Source: Bacteroidales bacterium (GTDB taxonomy: Bacteria; Bacteroidota; Bacteroidia; Bacteroidales; UBA932). Taken from it: a stretch of DNA of 15,970 bases. The stretch spans positions 1 through 15,970 of the forward strand of contig SFPH01000081.1 of the NCBI GenBank assembly GCA_004552115.1, in the 5' to 3' direction. The notes beneath the pieces are model-generated. The model was given only the letters and a program-made list of their open reading frames with translations. It made no database searches and was not told the origin of the DNA. A program made the translations under genes and the position numbers. Below, piece after piece: positions 1-8,865 of this stretch (its first letter is position 1; every line of letters begins with the position of its first letter).

Positions 1-812
1 CCGGGACGGCTTGGAGCAATGGCCCGCCTCTGCTCCTCTTTCGGCAGCATTCCATAGAGCGGAAAAATGCGGGTGCCGCCGAGATTTCCCTCGAGAAGTT
101 CCGCACACCGCCGGATTCCCGCCTCTCCCGGGAGAAATGCCAATATGTCCCCTTCATTGTCCCGGTGGGCCGCAAAAACGCATCTGGCCACTTCCTCGGC
201 CGGATTTTTCAGGTCAATGTCCTTCTGCGCATACCGCAATTCCACAGGGAACATCCTGCCCTTGCCCTCAATGAGCGGCGCCCCGAGCTTCCCGCAGATC
301 TCATCCGTGTCAATGGTGGCAGACATTATTATGATGCGCAGGTCCGGCCGCAGGATTCTTTGTGCCTCAAGAACCAGTGCAAGGGCTTCGTCCGAGGCCA
401 GGCTTCTCTCGTGGAACTCGTCAAATATCACGGCGGAGACACCTTCCAGAGCGGGGTCGGCTACCAGCATCCTGCCCAGGATGCCTTCTGTCAATACCTC
501 GATGCGGGTTTTCCCGGAAGTCCTGTTCTCGAATCTGATCCGGTAGCCCACCTCGTCCCCGACCCGGCAGCCTGCAAGCTCGGCCATCCTGCCGGCAATC
601 TGCACGGCGGCGATTCTCCTTGGCTCAAGCATCAATATTTTCCCGCCGCCATTGGTGCCTTCCAGCATTGTCAGAGGCAGCAATGTGGATTTTCCGGCTC
701 CCGGAGGCGCGGTGACCACGAGACGGGGATTGACGGCGAGGCTTCTGTTCACCTCGTCAGCTATTCCGTATGCGGGAAGATTCCTTGCGATGTCGTCCAG
801 TCTGAGATTCAT
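1..812 (-). CDS. hrpB: ATP-dependent helicase HrpB, N-terminal part (cut by window edge)
   Basis: This is a DEAH-type superfamily 2 helicase of the HrpB branch, a probable RNA helicase of poorly defined role. Reading the minus strand from the ATG at 812 gives 270 residues with no stop before the window edge. Visible motifs in order are Walker A APPGAGKST (residues 35-43), EPRRIAA (63-69), the Walker B box DEFHERS (131-137), SAT (164-166), and the start of the second RecA-like domain with LAFLPGE (224-230) and PLYGMLP (251-257). DEFH with the following RSLASDEALAL is characteristic of HrpB rather than HrpA. HrpB proteins are usually about 800 residues, so roughly a third is present. The frame stays open upstream of 812 but offers no better start (a TTG lies nearby). 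The gene begins 34 nt beyond the terminator of the upstream lipoprotein gene, so it may have its own promoter, which I could not identify. Confidence 0.9.
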   Translation of the reverse strand, partial: MNLRLDDIARNLPAYGIADEVNRSLAVNPRLVVTAPPGAGKSTLLPLTMLEGTNGGGKILMLEPRRIAAVQIAGRMAELAGCRVGDEVGYRIRFENRTSGKTRIEVLTEGILGRMLVADPALEGVSAVIFDEFHERSLASDEALALVLEAQRILRPDLRIIIMSATIDTDEICGKLGAPLIEGKGRMFPVELRYAQKDIDLKNPAEEVARCVFAAHRDNEGDILAFLPGEAGIRRCAELLEGNLGGTRIFPLYGMLPKEEQRRAIAPSRP

Positions 813-845
813 TTCGTGCAATGATGCCCGGCGGGCCTGTCTGTC

Positions 846-879
846 AAAAAAAATGGGGTGACTGCAGATAGCCACCCCA
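846..879 (-). terminator. Rho-independent terminator of the TPR/OmpA-like lipoprotein gene
   Basis: On the minus strand a 10-bp stem (arms 870-879 and 854-863, one G-U wobble) closes a 6-nt loop. It is followed directly by eight T residues (853-846). It lies 34 nt past the stop codon of the 913-2550 gene, in the right orientation to end its transcript before hrpB. Confidence 0.85.
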
Positions 880-912
880 GGTATTGTTCAACGTCTCGAA
901 ACGTCGTTCATA

Positions 913-2550
913 TTATCTGTACTGAGCGAACTCGATATCCTTCTCAGCGCGTGCCTCGAGAGCGTCGCACTCAGCAGCCTTTGCAAGGTGAGCGGCAACC
1001 TCGTCCTTGTTGCCCTGGCGGGCAGCGATGATGGCGCGGAGGTACTCAGCCTTAGGGCAGCTGCACTTGAGAGCTGCAGAAGCAGCGGAAAGATTGTCGG
1101 TAAGAACGTCAGCAAGAGCCTCGTTGAAGCTGTTGGTACCCTTGAGGGCAGCGGCAGCCTTTGCATAGTTGCCGTTGAGAATGTCGACAACAGCCTGGTT
1201 CTCGGTGTCGCCGGCAGCAGCGAATGCCTTCTCGGCAGCAGCGAGGTCACCATTGCGGAGAGCGATCACACCCTCAGCGGTCTTGAGGTCAGCATCCTTG
1301 GTCTCAACCTTTGCGAATGCCTTCTCAGCCTTGCCAAGCTCACCCTGCTCGAGATAAACTACGCCAAGGTTGAACTGTGCGCGGTCGCTGTTGTACTTGT
1401 CGATAGCCTTCTTGTAGATAGCCTCTTTTGCATCGAGATCCTTAACGAGGGATGCAGAGCGGAGAAGAGCCTCCTCGTCGAGAACGTCGCTGTTCTCCTC
1501 AACGAGCTTGAGAAGCTCCTCGGCGGTGTAGTTCTGATACTCAACGTTGGCGATGAATCTTGCGCGGCGGAGCTCAGGGAGAACTTCCTTCTTGAGGACA
1601 GTGTAAACCTCGGACATGTTCTTGATCTCGCTCTCGCGGACTGCAGGATCGCTGTACATTGAAAGAACGCGGATGATGAGGTCCTTGTCCTCGATGTCAG
1701 ACTTGGCAACGAGCTCCTGGAAGCCTTCCCAGTCCTGACCTACGCTCTTGACCTCAGGATCAGCAACCTCTCTGCCGCCGATAACCTTTGACCAAGCCTT
1801 TGCACCGCTCTGGGAACGCTTGTCGGAAAGTTTTGCGTTGAGAGACTCGCCACCGTCCGGTGAAGCGTAAGCTACAACCTCAGTGCCCTTGAGAGTCTTC
1901 CTCTCGTTAGCCTTGATCTCGTCGAGAGCAGCCTGGAAATCCTTGATGGACTCGGACTTGAGCTCTTTGCGGCGAACGTCGGCAGAGTTGATGGTGTAGA
2001 GAATCTGGCCCTCAGCGGTCTGAGGAATAACCTCCTGATAGTTGTCAGCCTTGTATGCAACGTGGCCGGCCTTTCCGCCGAGAGCAACGAGCATATAGGT
2101 GGTGTTGGCACCGTCAGCGACCTTCTTGATAGGGAGATCCCAGGTTCTTGCCTTATACTTGACTACGCCGCGGAGCTCGAGGTGGCATGCCTCCATTCCC
2201 TCTACATAGTCGAAGTGTACCTTCTCGGTAACGGTCTGGCCGTCTGAAGAAACAACAGTGTAGTTGTCCTTAACCTTCTCGCCCTGATACATGAACGGGG
2301 TCATCTTGGCCTCGCCACCGTCGAATACGATAACAGGAGTAACCTCGAGAATCGCCTTCTTGTGGAAATAATCTGCAGGATAGGTAACGGACACGGTAGC
2401 GTCAATCTTGCCGGCAACAACCTCGAGAGGTGAAGGATCGCAGGTAACGGTAACGCTCTCTGCCATCTCTGCCATCTTCTCTGGTGAAGCACAGCCGACA
2501 GCGGCAATCGCAACGACTGCCATTGCCAAATTTTTGATTTGCTTTCTCAT
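913..2550 (-). CDS. Conserved Bacteroidales lipoprotein with OmpA-like region and TPR repeats
   Basis: A 545-residue predicted lipoprotein of a family I recall as widely conserved in Bacteroidales, with no established function. Residues 1-20 form a lipoprotein signal peptide ending in the lipobox AVGC, with Cys20 as the acylated residue. Residues 30-175 look like a beta-rich periplasmic domain. Residues 180-340 resemble an OmpA-like fold (GQILYTINSA, then VVAYASPDGG and a conserved LSDKRSQSGAKAW helix). Residues 345-545 are helical, with TPR-type repeats around YNSDRAQFNLGVVYLEQGEL and later alanine-rich helices ending in IIAARQGNKDEVAAHLAKA. Codon use is strongly biased (GAG, AAG, CTC, GCT/GCA), which suggests high expression. 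The same bias opens long antisense frames that I do not regard as genes. The gene is monocistronic, with a strong terminator downstream. A peptidoglycan-associated or outer-membrane role is inference. Confidence 0.85.
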   Translation of the reverse strand: MRKQIKNLAMAVVAIAAVGCASPEKMAEMAESVTVTCDPSPLEVVAGKIDATVSVTYPADYFHKKAILEVTPVIVFDGGEAKMTPFMYQGEKVKDNYTVVSSDGQTVTEKVHFDYVEGMEACHLELRGVVKYKARTWDLPIKKVADGANTTYMLVALGGKAGHVAYKADNYQEVIPQTAEGQILYTINSADVRRKELKSESIKDFQAALDEIKANERKTLKGTEVVAYASPDGGESLNAKLSDKRSQSGAKAWSKVIGGREVADPEVKSVGQDWEGFQELVAKSDIEDKDLIIRVLSMYSDPAVRESEIKNMSEVYTVLKKEVLPELRRARFIANVEYQNYTAEELLKLVEENSDVLDEEALLRSASLVKDLDAKEAIYKKAIDKYNSDRAQFNLGVVYLEQGELGKAEKAFAKVETKDADLKTAEGVIALRNGDLAAAEKAFAAAGDTENQAVVDILNGNYAKAAAALKGTNSFNEALADVLTDNLSAASAALKCSCPKAEYLRAIIAARQGNKDEVAAHLAKAAECDALEARAEKDIEFAQYR

Positions 2551-2663
2551 AATTGAAACGATAAGTAAATAGTATTTGTTAAACCTATATTCAAATTTTC
2601 CGCCAAGATACTAACAATTTTGCAATTTTCCGTTATAAGCGTTCATATTTTGAACTGATTTTG

Positions 2664-2671
2664 TAACTTTG
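2664..2671 (+). promoter_or_regulatory. Candidate Bacteroidota -7 box (TAACTTTG) before the AAA+ regulator
   Basis: TAACTTTG matches the Bacteroidota -7 consensus TAnnTTTG exactly and ends 6 nt before the ATG at 2678, so the transcript would be leaderless or nearly so. No good TTTG -33 element lies at the expected 19-21 nt spacing, which lowers confidence. The 127-bp divergent spacer (2551-2677) is AT-rich. On the minus strand it holds only a weak box (TAGGTTTA, 2587-2580) for the lipoprotein gene. Confidence 0.35.
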
Positions 2672-2677
2672 TCCCAT

Positions 2678-3961
2678 ATGGAAGCACAAGAATTACAGAA
2701 AATAAAGAACAAATACGATATAATCGGCAATGATCCGGCGCTGAACCGTGCCATCGAGATGGCGATGGCTGTCGCTTTGACAGAACTGACTGTCCTTGTG
2801 ACAGGCGAGAGCGGAGTCGGCAAGGACAACATCCCGAAAATCATACACCAGAACGGACGCAGGAAGAATGCGAAATACTTTGCGGTCAACTGCGGGGCCA
2901 TTCCTGAAGGTACCATCGACTCCGAACTTTTCGGCCACGTGAAGGGCTCGTTCACCGGAGCCGTGGATGACAGGAAGGGCTATTTCGAGGTGGCTGACGG
3001 AGGTACTCTTTTCCTCGACGAGGTGGGGGAGCTCCCGCTGCCGTCCCAGGCCAAGCTCCTGAGGGTTCTCCAGTCCGGAGAGTTCATCAGGGTCGGTGAT
3101 TCCAAGGTCAGCAAGACTGATGTCAGGGTGATAGCCGCCACCAATGTGGACCTTATGTACGCCGTTTCCAAGGGAAAGTTCAGGGAAGACCTATATTATA
3201 GACTGAACGCCGTGCAGATCAGGATGCCCGCCCTCCGTGACAGGAAGCAGGATATCTACCTGCTGTTCAGGAAGTTCACTTCCGATTTCTCCGAGAAATA
3301 CGGGATGAACAAGGTCACTCTCACCCACGATGCGGTCGAGATGCTCTCGAATTACCGCTGGCCTGGCAACATACGCCAGCTCAAGAACGTCACCGAGACG
3401 GTGTCCGCCCTTGAAAGCCACAGGCTGTCCCCGGTTTCCGGGAAATGCGAGGTCAATGCCGAGACTCTCTCGAAGTACATCCCTCAGGATGACGTGAACG
3501 CTCTTCCGGCGATGTACGGGGACAATTCGGAGAGCATTACCAGGAGCGAGAAGCAGGAAATCTACAAGGCCCTGTACGGCCTCAATGCCGAAATCAACAA
3601 GATGAAGCAGATCATTGCCTCGGGAAATTTCACGGCCGCTTCCCAGGTGGCGTCGCCTCTCGGGGACCAGAAGAGCCTTCCTGCGCCGGATGCGGGCTAT
3701 GTGTCCAAGCCTGCTGCCCATTGGGGCAATGAGGACGATGACATTGACGTTCAGGGAGATATTGACAGAAGCCGTCCGGTGAGGGAAATCAGCCCTGAGG
3801 AGGATGAGGCCTTCTCGATTTCCAAGGTCAGCCAGGAGCTCATCCGCAGGGCTCTGGAGAAGCACGGCGGCAACAGGAAGAAGGCTGCCGAGGAGCTGGG
3901 CATCTCCGAGCGCACGCTTTACAGGAAGCTCCCTCCGGAGTACAGGAGCCAGAAGAAATGA
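2678..3961 (+). CDS. Sigma-54-type AAA+ transcriptional regulator without receiver domain
   Basis: A bacterial enhancer-binding protein of 427 residues. These use ATP hydrolysis to open sigma-54 RNA polymerase at distant promoters. The AAA+ domain occupies about residues 14-245: Walker A GESGVGKD (43-50), the sigma-54 contact loop as GSFTGA (90-95, Ala to Ser against the GAFTGA consensus), Walker B TLFLDEVG (110-117), and the arginine-finger region FREDLYYRLN (168-177). Residues 250-385 are a poorly conserved linker rich in Asp, Glu and Ser. A Fis-type helix-turn-helix closes the protein (about 386-417, GNRKKAAEELGISERTLYRKL). There is no N-terminal receiver or other sensor domain, so control must come from partners, linker or expression level. 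I prefer the ATG at 2678 to a TTG at 2669, which overlaps the candidate -7 box. The stop overlaps the lptE start (ATGA), implying translational coupling. I saw no -24/-12 sigma-54 promoter in the window, so targets are unknown. Confidence 0.9.
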   Translation: MEAQELQKIKNKYDIIGNDPALNRAIEMAMAVALTELTVLVTGESGVGKDNIPKIIHQNGRRKNAKYFAVNCGAIPEGTIDSELFGHVKGSFTGAVDDRKGYFEVADGGTLFLDEVGELPLPSQAKLLRVLQSGEFIRVGDSKVSKTDVRVIAATNVDLMYAVSKGKFREDLYYRLNAVQIRMPALRDRKQDIYLLFRKFTSDFSEKYGMNKVTLTHDAVEMLSNYRWPGNIRQLKNVTETVSALESHRLSPVSGKCEVNAETLSKYIPQDDVNALPAMYGDNSESITRSEKQEIYKALYGLNAEINKMKQIIASGNFTAASQVASPLGDQKSLPAPDAGYVSKPAAHWGNEDDDIDVQGDIDRSRPVREISPEEDEAFSISKVSQELIRRALEKHGGNRKKAAEELGISERTLYRKLPPEYRSQKK

Positions 3962-4494
3962 AGGTTATGAATATAAGGAAGACATTGAAGACAATGTGCG
4001 CCGTCATGTCGATAGCCGCGGCGGGCCTGATTGTGCGTTCCTGCGGGATTTACTCATTCAGCGGAACCTCCATCCAGCCCGACGTGAAGACGGTGACTAT
4101 CAACTATTTCGAATATAAGGCTCTTAAGGTCAATCCGAATCTGAGCAATGACCTCACGGAGGCGCTGAAGGACAAGTTCCGCAAGATGACGCGTCTGGAG
4201 CAGGTGGATATGGACGGGGATCTGGAGATTACCGGAGCGGTTACCGGTTATGACATCAGGGCAACTGCGGTGACAGCCCAGGAAGTTGCCGCACAGAACC
4301 GTCTTACCGTGTCTGTCAAGATTTCGTTCACGAACCGGAAATATCCGGAGGACGATTTCCCGGACAAGTCGTTCTCCGCTTATGCCGACTATGATTCCAC
4401 GCAGTCCCTCGATGCGGTGGAAGCTTCTCTGTGTGAGGAGATTATTGAAAAGTTATGCGAGGATATGTTCAATGCTACAGTGGCCAATTGGTAA
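3958..4494 (+). CDS. lptE: LptE family LPS-assembly lipoprotein
   Basis: LptE is the outer-membrane lipoprotein partner of LptD and takes part in the last step of lipopolysaccharide transport to the cell surface. The 178-residue product begins with a short basic N-region and a hydrophobic stretch, with acylated Cys29 in the box VRSC (Arg at -2 is unusual). The mature N-terminus GIYSFSG and the following stretch TVTINYFEYKALKVNPNLSN (residues 45-64) are the hallmark of Bacteroidota LptE. A helix containing LTEALKDKFRKMT and a pattern of beta strands follow, consistent with the LptE fold. The ATG at 3958 overlaps the upstream TGA. A second in-frame ATG at 3967 would also leave a workable signal peptide. 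The gene sits between a regulator and sec genes in an envelope-biogenesis operon, and its stop is 1 nt from the next ATG. Confidence 0.88.
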   Translation: MKVMNIRKTLKTMCAVMSIAAAGLIVRSCGIYSFSGTSIQPDVKTVTINYFEYKALKVNPNLSNDLTEALKDKFRKMTRLEQVDMDGDLEITGAVTGYDIRATAVTAQEVAAQNRLTVSVKISFTNRKYPEDDFPDKSFSAYADYDSTQSLDAVEASLCEEIIEKLCEDMFNATVANW

Positions 4495-4495
4495 T

Positions 4496-5119
4496 ATGGA
4501 AGGGTCAGGGACAATCAATCTGAGGACATTGACTATGGAAGAGCTGGCCGGGGTTGTCAACCTCTATCCGTGGTTCGCCGCGGCGAGGAAGGAACTCTGC
4601 GTCAGGATGTCGGCACTCGGAGGCGAGTCATGGGGAGTGGGCCAGTATGCGGACCAGGCCATGTATGTGGCTGACAGGAGCATCATTTCGGGAATAATGA
4701 GGTCATCTGCGGTGAAGGATTATTCGGACAGTGACCTCGAGACCCTTCTGAGTTCATATATGGAAGAGTCCAGGTCCGGAGACGCCGCTGAGCCTGCCGC
4801 ACAGCCGGCCAGGGCTGCCCGTCCGGTGCCGGGAGGGGACTTCTTCTCCAAGGATGAATATGACAAGGTCCGCAGGGCCGGGGACAATTTCACATTCCGC
4901 GCCCCGGACCGCAAGGAATTTGCTTCAGGCAATGCCGAAGACAGCCTCAGTCTCGAGTTCTGCACAGAGACATTGGCGGAAATTTATGCCGAACAGGGCT
5001 ATTTTGAGCAGTCGAAAAGCATTTATCGCAAACTTCTTTTGGCATTCCCGGAAAAAAGTGCTTACTTTGCATCCCTTATTGAAAAATTGGACAAATTGAT
5101 AAATAATCAGAATTTATGA
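4496..5119 (+). CDS. Conserved Bacteroidales protein of unknown function, lptE-secG linkage
   Basis: A 207-residue protein whose function I do not recognise. The N-terminal part (residues 10-90) is helical, with a conserved-looking LYPWFAAARKELCVRM segment. Residues 95-115 form a low-complexity Ala/Pro linker. The C-terminal part (150-205) reads LEFCTETLAEIYAEQGYFEQ then IYRKLLLAFPEKSAYFASLI, which is a single TPR-like helical hairpin and the likely conserved core. No signal peptide or membrane helix is visible, so it is probably cytoplasmic. The start at 4496 comes 1 nt after the lptE stop, and the stop overlaps the secG ATG at 5116. This packing indicates one transcript with lptE and secG. 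I recall the same neighbourhood in other Bacteroidales. A role in envelope assembly or secretion is inference from position only. Confidence 0.8.
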   Translation: MEGSGTINLRTLTMEELAGVVNLYPWFAAARKELCVRMSALGGESWGVGQYADQAMYVADRSIISGIMRSSAVKDYSDSDLETLLSSYMEESRSGDAAEPAAQPARAARPVPGGDFFSKDEYDKVRRAGDNFTFRAPDRKEFASGNAEDSLSLEFCTETLAEIYAEQGYFEQSKSIYRKLLLAFPEKSAYFASLIEKLDKLINNQNL

Positions 5120-5417
5120 ACGTTATATTTTCAATTCTCGTAGTTCTCATCGTGATCGCCAGCATCCTGCTGACAATTGCGGTTCTTCTTCAGAACGGCA
5201 AGGGAGACAGCCTCGCCAGCAATTTCGTTGCAGGCAACCAGACATTCGGCGTAAGGCAGACAGCCAACATGCTTGAAAAGATCACCTGGGGTCTTGTCGC
5301 CAGGTGGACATCACTGACAAGATCGAGAATGCGGCCGAAGAGCAGCCTGCATTCCCTTCAGCTCCTGTCATGCAGGATGCACCTGCCCAGGAAGCGCCTG
5401 CCACTCCTGCTGAATAG
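5116..5417 (+). pseudogene. secG: secG, disrupted: second membrane helix missing and frame changed
   Basis: SecG is the small inner-membrane subunit that assists the SecYE translocon. The start at 5116 overlaps the previous stop. Residues 1-25 form the first membrane helix. The conserved cytoplasmic loop follows (LLQNGKGDSLASNF, then QTFGVRQTANMLEKITWGLV up to residue 61). The second membrane helix should then begin, but the frame instead runs into basic, non-membrane sequence (ARWTSLTRSRM) and ends at 5454. The genuine hydrophilic tail is present in another frame from about 5301 (QVDITDKIENAAEEQPAF, then many Ala/Pro) to a TAG at 5415-5417. Both ends of SecG are therefore present, but the middle helix, probably some 60-70 nt with length 1 mod 3, is gone. 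This is a deletion rather than a single-base slip. It may be real or an assembly error. Confidence 0.75.
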
Positions 5418-5435
5418 CAGTCTTAAGCCGCAGGG

Positions 5436-5452
5436 ACTGACAGATTGTCAGT
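5436..5452. repeat. Perfect dyad ACTGACA-GAT-TGTCAGT
   Basis: A 7-bp perfect inverted repeat with a 3-bp centre lies just past the secG tail and about 100 bp before clpB. No T run follows, and a 3-nt loop is poor for RNA, so it looks more like a protein-binding operator than a terminator. It overlaps the likely -33 region of a candidate clpB promoter (ATTG at 5444-5447 and a TATAATTTG-like box at 5469-5477). It is not a CIRCE element. The function is inferred. Confidence 0.4.
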
Positions 5453-5483
5453 AATCCGGCAACAGGAATATAATTTGACTATA

Positions 5484-5509
5484 GCCGTCTGGTCTTCGGA
5501 TCAGGCGGC
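5484..5509 (+). promoter_or_regulatory. Stable UUCG hairpin in the clpB leader
   Basis: An 11-bp stem (5484-5494 with 5499-5509, two G-U wobbles) is capped by a C(UUCG)G tetraloop, one of the most stable RNA loops. A short T run comes only 9 nt later (5519-5522). It could be a weak terminator for the secG operon or a leader element of clpB. Its arms GCCGTCTG and CAGGCGG recur in the fusA2 leader at 12553-12569. Confidence 0.6.
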
Positions 5510-5552
5510 CATTGGTCGTTTTCCGGAGATGCGATAAAAGGAGACAGTTAAT

Positions 5553-7748
<2,196 letters not shown>

Positions 7749-7760
7749 ATGATCATCAAT

Positions 7761-7798
7761 GCAGAAGGCCCGCTCCGGTTTTGGAGCGGGCCTTCTGC
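7761..7798. terminator. Bidirectional terminator between clpB and mrp
   Basis: A perfect 16-bp inverted repeat (arms 7761-7776 and 7783-7798) encloses a 6-nt loop GGTTTT between convergent genes. T runs are weak on both sides, but stem strength and position support termination of both clpB and mrp transcripts. Confidence 0.82.
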
Positions 7799-7816
7799 GT
7801 TAAGGCATGTTTACTA

Positions 7817-8865
7817 TTAAGGCATATTCACTGCCTTGACAAGGTTTTCAGCCAGTTCGATGAAGGCAATGCCGTCCGGCCTTGAGGAGAGGGCGGCCGG
7901 TTCGCCTTCGTCCCCGTTCTCCCTTATGCTCTGGACCAGCGGAATCTGGCCAAGGAGCGGAATGCCGTAATTCTCGGCCATCTTCACGCCGCCGTCCTTG
8001 CCGAAGATATAGTACTTGTTATCAGGCAGTTCCGCAGGCGTGAACCAGGACATGTTCTCCACCAGGCCGAAAATCTTCCGGGCCACATTCTTGTTGCGGA
8101 ACATATCCACGCCCTTCTCCACGTCGGCGAGGGCCACGGCCTGAGGGGTGGTGACGATGACCGCTCCCTCCATCGGGATGTCCTGAACCAGGCTGATGGA
8201 GGCATGTCGATGAGAAGGAAGTCCAATGCTCCCCATCTAACCTGCAGTATCATCTGTTTCAATGCATTGCAGGCCATAGGGCCTCTCCAGATGAGGGCCT
8301 GTCCCGGCTGTGAGAAATAGCCTATCGACATCCACTTCACCCCGTATTTCTCAATCGGCATTATAACCTCGCGGTCTCCATCCTTGATGGCTTCCGGCAA
8401 TGCTCCCTCTGTAGCGGTCATCACCGGCACGGAAGGCCCGTAGACATCGGCGTCGGCCAGGCCTACCTTGTATCCGAGACGGGCCAGGGCCACAGCCAGG
8501 TTCACGGCGACGGTGGATTTGCCCACTCCGCCCTTGCCTGAGGCAATGCCGATTATATGGCGTACGTTATTGACTTCATCCATTGTCAGGTTGAGGCCGG
8601 TCTGCTTCTTTGCAGTCTCCTCCTTGACGATGGCCTTGACCTCAACCTTTCCGGCCTCTGGCCAATGTCTGTAGACGGCTGCCCTGGCGCTGCCGATTAT
8701 GTATTCCGCGAGCGGGTCCCTGTGTTTCGGGAAGGCCAGAGTGACGCAGACGTCATTGCCCTGGATCTCCACGCTTTCCACGAGACCGAGCTCGACAATG
8801 TTCCTGTCGCCCTTCCCGGGATGGGTGACGTCCAGGAGCATTTTCATTATCTCATTCTGTTTCAT
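7817..8865 (-). pseudogene. mrp: mrp/apbC Fe-S carrier ATPase, frameshifted by an internal deletion
   Basis: Mrp (ApbC/Nbp35-like) is a P-loop ATPase that carries iron-sulfur clusters to target proteins. From the ATG at 8865 the first frame gives a MIP18/DUF59-type N-domain (residues 1-90), Walker A KGGVGKST (111-118), the ADADVYGPS switch region (137-145) and LLIDMPP (217-223), then nonsense. The second frame resumes with [18 protein letters not shown] and runs to the TAA at 7817, ending in AENLVKAVNMP. Between them the family segment expected to read about GTGDIH is missing. The junction is near 8197/8198, and the frame offset fits a 19-nt loss. No single-base correction restores the missing residues. 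The C-terminal part reads [20 protein letters not shown], which lacks the CxxC pair of enterobacterial ApbC; from memory this is usual in Bacteroidota. The start shares one base with the upstream peptidase stop (TAATG). Confidence 0.82.

Noticed and set aside
165..824. 219-residue plus-strand frame over hrpB
   Set aside because: The minus strand encodes unmistakable helicase motifs over the same bases, so the plus frame is a shadow.
988..1662. 224-residue open frame on the plus strand inside the lipoprotein gene
   Set aside because: It is antisense to a clear family protein. Biased codons there (few TTA, TCA or CTA) keep the opposite frame open. The translation has no recognisable motif.
3191..3865. 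224-residue minus-strand frame over the AAA+ regulator
   Set aside because: It is antisense to the conserved AAA+ and linker region and has no protein-like motif or start context.
8197..8236. Programmed frameshifting in mrp
   Set aside because: Conserved residues between the two frames are missing outright, there is no slippery heptamer, and relatives known to me encode mrp in one frame.
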